Shown here: positions 27,119 to 35,596 of the stretch, piece by piece
Layout of the letters: every line of letters begins with the position of its first letter
Numbering within the stretch: position 1 is the stretch's first letter
DNA from: Rhodococcus sp. Leaf247
Lineage (GTDB): Bacteria; Actinomycetota; Actinomycetes; Mycobacteriales; Mycobacteriaceae
Assembly: GCF_001426185.1 (NCBI RefSeq)
Contig: NZ_LMRP01000002.1
Location: 1,191,542 to 1,255,541 of the forward strand
Reading direction: 5' to 3'
Length of the DNA stretch: 64,000 bases
Notes under the pieces: generated by a model
The model's database searches: none
Told to the model about the DNA's origin: nothing
What the model saw: the letters and a program-made list of their open reading frames with translations, nothing else
Program-made: the position numbers and the translations under genes

Positions 27119-27875
27119 CGTTCGCCTCCACCACATCCACGAGCCACCGGGCCAGCCCGGTGGCTCGTTTCTCGTAGTGGCTACGGAACCGGTCGTCCGA
27201 GACGTACATGGATGCGACGCAGACGTGCATGTCGTGGTCGCAGTCGTAGAAGCGCTGGATGGACGCGCGGTGCCGTTCGGCGAGCGCGTCGGCCTCGGGG
27301 CTGCCCGGCAGCACTCCGCGGCTCATGGCCGCGGCGAGGTCGGCTTCGAGGGCGTCGGTGTCGCTCTTGATCGACCGCCAGTCGGTCTCGGTCATGGCTG
27401 ACGTGCGTTCCTTGCTCTGCGCCCAGGCGTCGGTGTCGCCCCAGCGTTCCTGCGCCTCGTCCTCGTACTTCTCTCCAACCCAGTCGTCGCCCCAGATGGC
27501 GCGCTGCTGTTCCGGCGTCAAGTCTCGTCCCATCGTCTTCTCCTCGATCACGGTGTCCACGGCGCGAGCCATGGCTGTCAGGTGAGCGATGCGGTGGCCC
27601 AGGACGGCGCGCTGGCGCCGCAAGTGATGGACGGCGTCGGCGTCGGGTGCGTCGAGAAGCGTCCGGATCTCGTCGAGCGGGAAGCCGAGTTCGCGGTAGG
27701 CGAGCACGGCGTAGAGCCGTTCGACGTCGGCGGACGAGTAGACGCGGTACTGCGCCTCGGTCCGGCCGCCGGGAACCACCAGGCCCAGGGCGTCGTAGTG
27801 GTGCAGAGTGCGCACGCTGACGTTCGCCAACCGTGCGACCTGTCCGACCGTGAGTGCATCGTTCACACCGGACAC
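27075..27875 (-). CDS. MerR family regulator with TipAS antibiotic-recognition domain
   Basis: A 266-residue TipAL-like activator. The N-terminal MerR winged helix has LTVGQVARLANVSVRTLHHYDALGLV; a coiled-coil dimer helix follows; the C-terminal domain has the TipAS pattern (YEDEAQERWGDTDAW, MSRGVLPGSPEADALAERH, HMHVCVASMYVSDDRF). TipAS captures thiopeptide-like ligands. GTG 27875 has GGGAGG seven bases upstream. GTG 27866 is an alternative leaderless start if the operator-promoter at 27882-27905 is used. Its 3' end overlaps the DUF6480 gene. Confidence 0.85.
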   Translation of the reverse strand: MSGVNDALTVGQVARLANVSVRTLHHYDALGLVVPGGRTEAQYRVYSSADVERLYAVLAYRELGFPLDEIRTLLDAPDADAVHHLRRQRAVLGHRIAHLTAMARAVDTVIEEKTMGRDLTPEQQRAIWGDDWVGEKYEDEAQERWGDTDAWAQSKERTSAMTETDWRSIKSDTDALEADLAAAMSRGVLPGSPEADALAERHRASIQRFYDCDHDMHVCVASMYVSDDRFRSHYEKRATGLARWLVDVVEANARKVPRSAPPARER

Positions 27876-27881
27876 TGTGAT

Positions 27882-27905
27882 GCCTCCCGTTGCGTGAGGG
27901 TCAAG
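27882..27905 (-). promoter_or_regulatory. MerR-type operator/promoter of the tipA-like gene
   Basis: Read on the minus strand, TTGACC is followed by CTCACGCAACGGGAGG, an imperfect palindrome like the CCTCACG-TxACG-TGAGG element of TipA promoters, in a 19-base spacer typical of MerR-controlled promoters. The predicted transcript would begin close to GTG 27866. Confidence 0.45.
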
Positions 27906-28018
27906 TCTCCATTCTCCGCGACGGGGTGTGAGCTCGCGCACGACTGGCGTACCGTGTCGATATCGACGGCACTACCCGTCAATCATCGTCACACTCATTT
28001 CGCGCCAGGGGGCCCAGA

Positions 28019-29563
28019 ATGTCAGCGCCGACTGCAGACACCTTCACTCGTTTAGCAGCACTCGCGTCGGTGGCCCCTGGCCGCGACACCAAGCCGGTCA
28101 TCGAAGTCTTCACCGGACGCGAAATGGCCACCATTCCCGTGGGCACCCGCGACGACGTCCTGGCCGCCAACGAGAAGGTCCGCGCCGCGCAGAAGAAGTG
28201 GGCCGCCACGTCGGCCGGCGAGCGCGCCCGGATCTTCCACAAGTACCGCGACCTGATCCTGAAGCACCGCGCCTCCTTGATCGACCTCGCCCAGGCCGAG
28301 ACGGGCAAGTCCCGTTCCGCGGCTCAGGAGGAAGTGCTCGACATCGCCATGACGGCACGGCACTACGCCCGGGTCGCCGAGGGTCTGCTGAAGAGCAAGC
28401 GCGTCAAGGGCATGCTGCCGGTGCTCACCAAGACGCAGGTCAACTACCAGCCCAAGGGCATCATCGGCATCATCTCGCCGTGGAACTACCCGATGACCCT
28501 GGCCGTGTCCGACGCCATTCCCGCACTGCTCGCCGGCAACGGCGTCGTCCTCAAGCCGGACAGCCAGACCCCCTACTGCGCTCTGGCGTGCGTCGAACTG
28601 CTCTACCGCGCCGGTCTTCCCCGCGACCTGTTCGCCGTCGTGCCGGGCCCGGGCTCCGTCGTCGGCACCGCGATCGTCGACACCGCGGACTACCTGATGT
28701 TCACCGGATCCACGGCCACGGGGCAGCTGCTCGCGGAGCAGTCCGGACGCCGTCTCATCGGGTTCTCGGCCGAGCTCGGCGGCAAGAACGCCATGATCGT
28801 CGCCGCCGGCGCCAAGATCCCCGAGGTGGTCGACGCCGCGGTGCGTGCCTGCTTCTCCAACTCCGGCCAGCTCTGCATCTCGATCGAGCGCATCTACGTC
28901 GAGAAGTCGATCGCCGACAAGTTCACGGCCGCGTTCGGTGAGCGCGTCCGCCGCATGAGCCTTGCCGCCACCTACGAGTTCGGTGTCGAGATGGGCAGCC
29001 TCATCTCCGAGGACCAGGTCAAGGCCATCTCCAACCACGTCGACGACGCCAAGGTGAAGGGCGCCACCGTCGTGGCGGGTGGCAAGGCTCGACCCGACAT
29101 CGGCCCGCTCTTCTACGAGCCGACCGTCCTGACGGGGGTCACCGACGACATGGAGTGCTACGGCACCGAGACCTTCGGTCCGCTGGTGTCCATCTACCCC
29201 GTCGCGAACGTCGACGAGGCCGTGTCCCGCGCGAACGCGACGGACTACGGCCTGAACGCCAGCGTGTGGGCCAAGACCAAGTCGCAGGGCGAGGCCATCG
29301 CCGCGCGTCTGCATGCGGGAACCGTCAACGTCGACGAGGGATACGCCCCGACCTGGGGAAGCACCGGCGCACCGATGGGCGGAATGGGTGTCTCCGGCGT
29401 CGGCCGTCGTCACGGACCGGACGGCATCCTGAAGTACACCGAGTCCCAGACCGTCTCGACCACGCGGCTCATCAACCTCGGTGGTCGACGTCTGCCGCCG
29501 AAGCTCTGGGCCAAGACGCTCCCGATCTTCATCCGCGCGCTGAAGTACGTCCCCGGACGCTAG
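28019..29563 (+). CDS. Succinic semialdehyde dehydrogenase
   Basis: A 514-residue NAD(P)-dependent aldehyde dehydrogenase of the SSADH type (GabD2-like). Catalytic Glu is in FSAELGGKNAM and the nucleophile Cys in NSGQLCISIERI; IISPWNYPMTLAV marks the cofactor site. It would convert succinate semialdehyde to succinate in 4-aminobutyrate use or the variant TCA route of actinobacteria. ATG 28019 follows an AGGGGG stretch. It is divergent from the MerR regulator and followed by a strong inverted repeat. Confidence 0.9.
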   Translation: MSAPTADTFTRLAALASVAPGRDTKPVIEVFTGREMATIPVGTRDDVLAANEKVRAAQKKWAATSAGERARIFHKYRDLILKHRASLIDLAQAETGKSRSAAQEEVLDIAMTARHYARVAEGLLKSKRVKGMLPVLTKTQVNYQPKGIIGIISPWNYPMTLAVSDAIPALLAGNGVVLKPDSQTPYCALACVELLYRAGLPRDLFAVVPGPGSVVGTAIVDTADYLMFTGSTATGQLLAEQSGRRLIGFSAELGGKNAMIVAAGAKIPEVVDAAVRACFSNSGQLCISIERIYVEKSIADKFTAAFGERVRRMSLAATYEFGVEMGSLISEDQVKAISNHVDDAKVKGATVVAGGKARPDIGPLFYEPTVLTGVTDDMECYGTETFGPLVSIYPVANVDEAVSRANATDYGLNASVWAKTKSQGEAIAARLHAGTVNVDEGYAPTWGSTGAPMGGMGVSGVGRRHGPDGILKYTESQTVSTTRLINLGGRRLPPKLWAKTLPIFIRALKYVPGR

Positions 29564-29571
29564 TGACGTTC

Positions 29572-29619
29572 CTGTCGCTGCGGGTGCCGTAGAATCGGGC
29601 GAAACACCCGCAGCGACAG
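29572..29619 (+). terminator. Strong inverted repeat after the SSADH gene
   Basis: Perfect 15-base arms (29572-29586 and 29605-29619) enclose an 18-base loop nine bases after the SSADH stop. No T run follows, so it is either a U-less terminator or an RNA-stability element. Confidence 0.6.
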
Positions 29620-29700
29620 AGGACGAATGGACAGCGACAGACCCGGGCCGGTCATGGCTCCCCACGTAGTGTTCGACACGACACGGGCGGTGACCGGCAA

Positions 29701-31095
29701 GTGAGCGCAGTGCTGACACTTCTGCTCGGCCTCGTCGTGGTTATCGGCATCACTGCTGCGACAGGCTATTTCGTCGCTCAAGAGTTCGCCTACATGACGG
29801 TGGACCGCTCCCGCCTGGAAGCTCGGGCCAAGGACGGTGACACTGTCGCCGAGCGCACTCTCGCGGTGACCCGGCGGACGTCGTTCATGCTGTCCGGTGC
29901 CCAGCTCGGCATCACCGTCACCGGGCTGCTCGTCGGTAACTTCGCCGAGCCGCTGATCGGGCAGTCACTCGGCACGATTCTGGGCGGCGTCGGTATCCCC
30001 AGCGGAATCGGCCTCGCCGTCGGAGCGATCACGGCGCTGGTCGTGTCGACGTTCGTGCAGATGCTCTTCGGTGAGCTGTTCCCCAAGAACTTCGCCATCG
30101 CTCGGCCGGAACCCGTCGCACGATGGCTCTCCTTGTCGACGACGATCTACCTCAAGCTGTTCGGATGGCTCATCCGTATCTTCGATGCGTCGTCGAATCT
30201 GCTGTTGAAGGCACTGAAGATCGAACCGGTGCACGACGTGGAGCATTCGGCCACCCCGCGCGACCTCGAGCACATCGTCGCCGAGAGCCGCGGCAGCGGT
30301 GACCTCCCCGAGGAACTGTCGACGCTCCTCGACCGCATCCTCGACTTCCCCACCCGCACAGCGGGACACGCCATGATTCCGCGGTCGAAGGTGGCCGTCG
30401 TACGCGTCGACTCCACCATCGCCGAAGTTCGTGCGCTGATGAGCGTCGAGCACTCGCGGTACCCGGTGCTGACCGTCGACGACGACATCGAGGGCGTGGT
30501 CCACCTTCGCGACATCCTCGCCACGGACCTGCCGGGTCACACCGCGGTATCGGTGCTGTCCCGCGACGCGCTGATCGTGCCGGAGAGTCAGATGCTCCCC
30601 GATGCGATGGACGAGCTGCGCGCCTCGAAGAACCAATTGGCCTGTGTGATCGACGAATACGGCTCGTTCGCCGGAGTCGTCACCCTCGAGGATCTCGCGG
30701 AGGAACTGATCGGCGAGATCACCGACGAGCACGACGACATGGACGGCTCCGAGCCCGTGCAGGGCGACGACGGTGTCTGGACCGTGGCCGGCGACGTCCA
30801 TCTCGACGAGATCGAGCGTGCGCTGGGGCGCGACCTGCCCGAGGGAGATTTCGAGACCATCGCCGGTCTCGCGATCAGCACGCACGGTTCACTGCCCGAG
30901 GTCGGCGACATCATCGAGCTCGACCTGCCGCTCGACCACGGCGATCTCGCCGCGGACGCCGAACCGCCGCGCCGGTTCCTGACCATCGAGGTACGCGAGA
31001 TCGACAATCACGTTCCGTCCGAACTCACCCTCGAGGTGGGCGAGCGCGACAGTGACGACGCTGCGACGACGTCCGAGACGGAGGCCGCACGATGA
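29701..31095 (+). CDS. CNNM/CBS-domain transporter (hemolysin C family), long form
   Basis: A 464-residue membrane protein with an N-terminal DUF21/CNNM domain of about four helices (residues 1-175), a tandem CBS pair (about 205-330; MIPRSKVAVVRVDSTIAEVR and ACVIDEYGSFAGVVTLEDL), and a C-terminal CorC/HlyC domain (VAGDVHLDEIERALG). Relatives export or control Mg2+ or Co2+. GTG 29701. It overlaps the next paralogue by ATGA and forms a two-gene operon with it. Confidence 0.9.
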   Translation: MSAVLTLLLGLVVVIGITAATGYFVAQEFAYMTVDRSRLEARAKDGDTVAERTLAVTRRTSFMLSGAQLGITVTGLLVGNFAEPLIGQSLGTILGGVGIPSGIGLAVGAITALVVSTFVQMLFGELFPKNFAIARPEPVARWLSLSTTIYLKLFGWLIRIFDASSNLLLKALKIEPVHDVEHSATPRDLEHIVAESRGSGDLPEELSTLLDRILDFPTRTAGHAMIPRSKVAVVRVDSTIAEVRALMSVEHSRYPVLTVDDDIEGVVHLRDILATDLPGHTAVSVLSRDALIVPESQMLPDAMDELRASKNQLACVIDEYGSFAGVVTLEDLAEELIGEITDEHDDMDGSEPVQGDDGVWTVAGDVHLDEIERALGRDLPEGDFETIAGLAISTHGSLPEVGDIIELDLPLDHGDLAADAEPPRRFLTIEVREIDNHVPSELTLEVGERDSDDAATTSETEAAR

Positions 31096-32120
31096 GCAAC
31101 ATCTGGGTGTTCCTGGTGGTCACCGTCGGACTGATCGCCGCCAGCGCGTTCTTCGTCGCCGTGGAGTTCGCGCTCCTGGCTGCGAAGCGTCACCGGCTCG
31201 AAGATGCTGCGGCGACGTCTCGTTCGGCTCGTGCGGCGTTGCGAAGCTCGACCGAGCTCACCGTGCTCCTCGCCGGGTCCCAACTCGGAATCACGCTGTG
31301 CACATTGGCTCTCGGTGCCTTCACCAAGCCGGCGGTCCACTACTGGCTGCGGCCGCTGTTCGAATCGATCGGACTGCCCTACTGGGCGTCCGACGTCCTG
31401 GGCTTCGTGCTGGCCCTCATCGTCGTGACGTTCCTGCACCTCGTCGTCGGCGAGATGGCTCCGAAGTCGTGGGCCATCGCCCATCCCGAGAAGTCGGCGA
31501 CGCTGCTGGCACTGCCGATGCGCGCGTTCATGTGGTTCACGCGGCCGATCCTGATCTCCCTCAACGGGATGGCCAACTGGTGCCTGCGCAAGGCGGGCGT
31601 CGAGCCGGCCGACCAGGTGGTGTCGGGTCAGGATCCGGACGGGCTCGAGCAACTCGTCGCGCACTCGGTCAGCGTCGGATCGCTGGACAAGGGGTACTCC
31701 GACCAGATCGTCGGGGCACTCGAACTGCAGAAGTTGACCGTCGCCGACCTCGTCGACGACACCTCCGTACCCACGGTGGTGAACGACACGGCATCGGTGT
31801 CCGACGTGCGCGACGCGTCGTTGAGGACGGGGCACCTTCGCATTCTCGTCGGCCGACAGGGCGACTCCGGTCGCGACGTGGCCGGCGTGGTGCACGTTCG
31901 GGACACGCTGCAAGCGGACCCGGCACGGTCGATCGCCGAGTTCGTACGACCCGCGTTCGAGCTCGCGGCAGCGACTCCGGTGTACGTGGCGTTGGCCGAG
32001 ATGCGTGAGACCCGTAACCATCTGGCCGTGGTGCGTGACGGATCGCGCGTCCTCGGTGTGATCACGATGTCGGACGTCCTGGTCAGACTGCTTCCGAGCG
32101 CGGACCCGCAACCCGCGTGA
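31092..32120 (+). CDS. CNNM/CBS-domain transporter, short form
   Basis: A 342-residue paralogue of the preceding gene: DUF21 membrane domain (VAVEFALLAAKRHRLE, LAGSQLGITLCTLALG, VVGEMAPKSWAIAHPE) and two CBS motifs ending ITMSDVLVRLLP. It lacks the C-terminal CorC/HlyC domain. The ATGA overlap suggests stoichiometric coexpression, and a heterodimer is plausible because CNNM proteins act as dimers. It ends one base before the convergent copD stop. Confidence 0.9.
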   Translation: MSNIWVFLVVTVGLIAASAFFVAVEFALLAAKRHRLEDAAATSRSARAALRSSTELTVLLAGSQLGITLCTLALGAFTKPAVHYWLRPLFESIGLPYWASDVLGFVLALIVVTFLHLVVGEMAPKSWAIAHPEKSATLLALPMRAFMWFTRPILISLNGMANWCLRKAGVEPADQVVSGQDPDGLEQLVAHSVSVGSLDKGYSDQIVGALELQKLTVADLVDDTSVPTVVNDTASVSDVRDASLRTGHLRILVGRQGDSGRDVAGVVHVRDTLQADPARSIAEFVRPAFELAAATPVYVALAEMRETRNHLAVVRDGSRVLGVITMSDVLVRLLPSADPQPA

Positions 32121-33056
32121 TCACGCGGTCGTCGCGAGTGCGGCGGCTACTCCGAAAGCGACTGCCATGGCGGCGGTCTCGGTCACGGCGCGCCTGATCG
32201 AGACCGCCGCATCGGTTCGGTGCGAACCGATCTCGCGTACCCATGTCCGTCGTTGCCACCCACCGGCAGCGACGAGCAGGACCACCAGCGCAGTCTTCGC
32301 GAGAACCAGTCGGCCGTAATCGGTTCCGGTCAGTGCGTCGAGGGATCCCAGGCGCACCGCCGCGTCGACGGCACCCGTGATCGTCACCACGACGACGCAC
32401 CACAGCGCGATCGTCGAATAGCGCGGCAGGAGTTCGGCCCACGCCGTTCGCGTGCGGAGGGCGACGGCCATCGCCAGCAGAAGACCCAGCCAGATCGACG
32501 CGGCGAGAACGTGGAGAGCCACGAGTAGCGCTCCGGCGGGCTGTTGGGACATGTGTCCCGTCATCGGTCGGACGATGAGGGCTATCGAGGTCGGGACGAC
32601 GACGACGATGCCGGAGACGTCGAGATCGAGTCGGACGGTCGTGGTGGCCAGGATCGTCATCGCCACGGACACCACCACGACAGCGGTGCCGATCCGTCCC
32701 CCGGCGATGTTCTGCAGATAGTCGGCGAACATCGCGAGCGACATGTCGGTGGCAGGAACCGCTCCCGAGCGTGCGGCGCCGAAGACCAGCAACGCTGCCT
32801 CGCACACCGCCCAGCATCCCGCTGTGACAGCGGCGACACGCCAGACTCTCGAGGTGTCGACGTGGCGTGAATGCTGCGCGAGCAGAGTCAGCAGCCCGAT
32901 GCCCAGCAGCACCGCACCCGCGACATCGGCGACACTCCGGATGCCGGTGTCGACCAGGACCGGGTCGACGGCGAGCACCCATGCCAGAAGGACGCCACCG
33001 AGAGCGGCCGGAACGACCACGGCCGGCCACCAGGGCCGCGCAGTCGTCCCGGCCAT
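32121..33056 (-). CDS. copD: CopD-domain copper-resistance membrane protein
   Basis: A 311-residue protein with about eight membrane helices and a CopD signature in ALHVLAASIWLGLLLAMAVAL. It is the last gene of a ycnI-copC-copD order on the minus strand, starting four bases after copC. The family is thought to move copper across the cytoplasmic membrane, working with periplasmic or surface CopC. It ends flush against the CNNM operon coming the other way. Confidence 0.88.
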   Translation of the reverse strand: MAGTTARPWWPAVVVPAALGGVLLAWVLAVDPVLVDTGIRSVADVAGAVLLGIGLLTLLAQHSRHVDTSRVWRVAAVTAGCWAVCEAALLVFGAARSGAVPATDMSLAMFADYLQNIAGGRIGTAVVVVSVAMTILATTTVRLDLDVSGIVVVVPTSIALIVRPMTGHMSQQPAGALLVALHVLAASIWLGLLLAMAVALRTRTAWAELLPRYSTIALWCVVVVTITGAVDAAVRLGSLDALTGTDYGRLVLAKTALVVLLVAAGGWQRRTWVREIGSHRTDAAVSIRRAVTETAAMAVAFGVAAALATTA

Positions 33057-33059
33057 CCG

Positions 33060-33563
33060 TCAGTCCTTCTTCCGCAGTGCGAACGCCAGTCCGCCGAGGA
33101 ACACCACCGCTGCCGCGACGAGGAACGGCCACAGTGGAACGCCTCCTCCCGATGCACCGGACGCATCGGAATCGGCTGCTGCGCCCGGTGTTCCGTTGCC
33201 GGCCGTCGTCAGCTCGAAGGTGCGGGTACCGCTGACCGGGTGCCCGTCCGCCGAGGTGACGCGGTACGCGATCGTGTACGTCCCGGTCGGCCCGAGCTCG
33301 CGGACATCGATGGCGACCGTGGAACCGGACACCCGAGGGTCACCTTCCGACCACAGGTTGCCGTCCGGCCCGACCACTGTCAGCGAGGCGAAGTCCGACT
33401 GCACGGCTTCGTTGAACGTGACGGTCGCTTCCGCGGGGCCCGCATCCACCGACGAATCGTTCTCCGGTGAACTGCCGACTACGACCGAGTGCGCGGACGC
33501 CGATGACGTTCCGAGGATCAACGCGACGAACACCGTGAGCAGCACTGCGACACAACGTCTCAC
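33060..33563 (-). CDS. copC: CopC domain copper-binding protein with membrane anchor
   Basis: A 167-residue secreted protein: signal peptide to about residue 24 (ASA-H cleavage), a mature N-terminus beginning HSVVVGSSPEN, then the CopC beta-barrel with TVTFNEAVQSDFASLTVVG and ending YRVTSADGHPVSG, and a C-terminal membrane helix with KKD. The new N-terminal His is the copper-brace ligand in this family. GTG 33563 overlaps the ycnI stop as GTGA; the longer frame is not signal-peptide-like. Confidence 0.9.
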   Translation of the reverse strand: MRRCVAVLLTVFVALILGTSSASAHSVVVGSSPENDSSVDAGPAEATVTFNEAVQSDFASLTVVGPDGNLWSEGDPRVSGSTVAIDVRELGPTGTYTIAYRVTSADGHPVSGTRTFELTTAGNGTPGAAADSDASGASGGGVPLWPFLVAAAVVFLGGLAFALRKKD

Positions 33564-34228
33564 GAGCGTCGACTCCGAACGGTCGCCCCGATTCCCAGAG
33601 CCGCACCGAGGGCGCCGAGGACCAGGCCGACGCCGCCCAACCACCGCGCGGTGGTGTCCGACGATGCCGCCGTCGCCGTCGAGGTCTCGGAGGACGCGGC
33701 GGTCACCGACGGGGCTCCGTGGTGATCGTCGGATCCCTCGGCGAGAGTCAGTGTGGGCGCGGGCAGCTCGGGCTCGGTGCCGTCCTCGGGAGTGGGCTGG
33801 TCCCAGCGGACCACCTCACCGTCGCTGTAGGTCTGGGCCGCCGGGAAGGACACGCTCTCCTCCTCGGGCAGGGGCCCTGCCGAGAGCAGGAACTGCTGGA
33901 ACTGTCCCGGCCCGACTCCCGGATTCCCGGGATCGGCGGTCCAGGTGACCGAGGTGGCCTTCTCGTCGGCGCCCTTCTGGACGACGGACGTCCAGCCGGG
34001 CATGGGCTGCGTCCGGGCGGACGTCAGGGCGGGAAGCTCGACCGTGACCGCGGTGGTCGACGCCGTGTCGGACTCGGTGGGAACGCGGAAGGACAGGACG
34101 GTGTACCCGCCCTGCGCTGCGTCGGGAGCGGAGACGACGACGTGCGCCGACGCGATGCCGGCCGTTGCCATCAGGGTTGCCGCGGAGAGGGCGCCCGTTC
34201 CGAGGGCGCGCGTGGAGAAACTACTCAT
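33560..34228 (-). CDS. ycnI: YcnI family copper-binding protein (DUF1775)
   Basis: A 222-residue exported protein: signal peptide ending ASA before HVVVSAPDAAQGG, giving a mature N-terminal His like CopC; a beta-rich DUF1775 domain (YTVLSFRVPTES, LPEEESVSFPAAQTYSDGEVVRW); and a C-terminal membrane helix. YcnI proteins bind Cu(II) through the N-terminal His and are probably metallochaperones. ATG 34228 begins the three-gene copper operon. No CsoR or CopY gene is near, so its control is unseen. Confidence 0.88.
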   Translation of the reverse strand: MSSFSTRALGTGALSAATLMATAGIASAHVVVSAPDAAQGGYTVLSFRVPTESDTASTTAVTVELPALTSARTQPMPGWTSVVQKGADEKATSVTWTADPGNPGVGPGQFQQFLLSAGPLPEEESVSFPAAQTYSDGEVVRWDQPTPEDGTEPELPAPTLTLAEGSDDHHGAPSVTAASSETSTATAASSDTTARWLGGVGLVLGALGAALGIGATVRSRRS

Positions 34229-34285
34229 GTGGTTGTGTCCTAGAGAAGAGAGGTGAACCGGCGCCGAGCACCGGCTGAATCGACG

Positions 34286-34795
34286 TCAGGGTGTGGACAC
34301 CGACGGCGGGCCTCGTCTCGATACGGCAGTCAGGGCGGGGACGGGTGTGGGCATCCCCAGCGGCGCGGTGGCGGAGATCGTCGCCCGACGCGGTAGGGGA
34401 GTGAACGATCGGGTGGGTGTGCGGAGGACCGATGTGATGGCTCGCAGCAGCCGTTCGGCCGCGCCCAGCAGCAGAGCGCACACACCGACCGCGACGGCGT
34501 GGGCAGTCAGCATCGACGGGCCCACCGGGTGCGAGTGGTCGGCAGCCAGTGCAAGTGCCTGGTGCGCGACGACCTGTCCTCCGGCGAGCCAGGGCAGCAA
34601 CGCGAGACGGCCGGAGCGTCCCGTGCCGACACTGCCGGCGAGAACGCCGACCCCGAGGGACGCGACGACGAGGAAGGTCAGCGAGTCGGATCCCGGAATC
34701 TCACCGCCGCCGGCCCCGTGAGCTGCGACAGCGAGGGCCGCGGTGAGTGCGCCCACAGCTCCGCCGCGGAAACCACTCCCGCGGCCGGTGCTCAT
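34286..34795 (-). CDS. Hypothetical His-containing membrane protein upstream of ycnI
   Basis: A 169-residue protein with about four hydrophobic segments, His-bearing helices (VVAHQALALAADHSHP, MLTAHAVAVG) and a basic Pro/Thr-rich tail. I do not recognise the family. ATG 34795 has AAGGA just upstream. It is 57 bases ahead of ycnI in the same direction, so a role in copper handling is possible from position and His content, but that is inference only. Confidence 0.65.
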   Translation of the reverse strand: MSTGRGSGFRGGAVGALTAALAVAAHGAGGGEIPGSDSLTFLVVASLGVGVLAGSVGTGRSGRLALLPWLAGGQVVAHQALALAADHSHPVGPSMLTAHAVAVGVCALLLGAAERLLRAITSVLRTPTRSFTPLPRRATISATAPLGMPTPVPALTAVSRRGPPSVSTP

Positions 34796-34814
34796 TCCTT
34801 CGACGCCGGTCGGG

Positions 34815-35453
34815 TCAGCGGACGCCGAGGCGCGCGAGGATGTCGGCCTCGATGCCGTCCAGCTCGTCCGCGATCGCACCGTGAGCGAGCTTGCGACGCG
34901 ACGGCGGCATCTGCTCGGCGGCATGAACCGCCGTGGTGAGCTGCGTCAGACGTCCGCGGATCGCGTCGGCGAACGCCGCGGTCTCGCTGTCCTTGTTCGC
35001 CGCCGACACCTCGGCCACGGACTTCTCCGCGCCGACGATCCGGGCGCTGAGCTTCGCACCGTGCCCGGTGTACTGGCCCAGTTCCTGGACCGGCACGCCG
35101 ATACGACCGGCGCGGTACTGATCCAGCTGCCCACGCAGGAGCGTGGCCGCGCGGTAGGCGATCGGAACCAGAACCGGCGCCAGAACGCGGCCGATACCGA
35201 TGTACTTGCGCACCTTCGCCGCGTTGACCTTGCCCTCGCGCGCCGCCTTCTCGCGAGCCGCCAGAGTCTTGATGTGGGCCTGATCGACCTTCTGCTGGCT
35301 GGCGAGCGCCTTCGCATCGTTCTTCGCCAGCTTCTTCAGGTGCTTACGGTCGTTGCGAGCGCCGTACTTCGCCTCGAGACCCGCCTTGTGGCGGAGTGCC
35401 TTGGCCTCGGCCTTCCGGGTCGCACGGCGAGAACGCTTCTTGCGCAGAGCCAT
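34815..35453 (-). CDS. DUF6474-like basic protein
   Basis: A 212-residue protein with a very basic Lys/Arg-rich N-terminus (MALRKKRSRRATRKAEAKAL), a charged predicted coiled coil to about residue 90, and a second helical half with one weak hydrophobic stretch (IGIGRVLAPVLVPIAYRAAT). This resembles DUF6474 of mycolic actinobacteria; function unknown, with nucleic-acid or membrane-surface contact possible. ATG 35453 follows GAAGGGG. The frame to 35558 is not used. Confidence 0.72.
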   Translation of the reverse strand: MALRKKRSRRATRKAEAKALRHKAGLEAKYGARNDRKHLKKLAKNDAKALASQQKVDQAHIKTLAAREKAAREGKVNAAKVRKYIGIGRVLAPVLVPIAYRAATLLRGQLDQYRAGRIGVPVQELGQYTGHGAKLSARIVGAEKSVAEVSAANKDSETAAFADAIRGRLTQLTTAVHAAEQMPPSRRKLAHGAIADELDGIEADILARLGVR

Positions 35454-35596
35454 GGTGAACGTGCCCCTTCGTGTCCGAGAAGGACGCCCCGTTCGATCGA
35501 ACAACAGGCGTCGCGATACTTGCTGCCAGCCTATCGGTCCCACTCGGGATGTCTGCATCCGCGTGAGGTGTCACCCCCTGGATCTACGCTGCAAAT

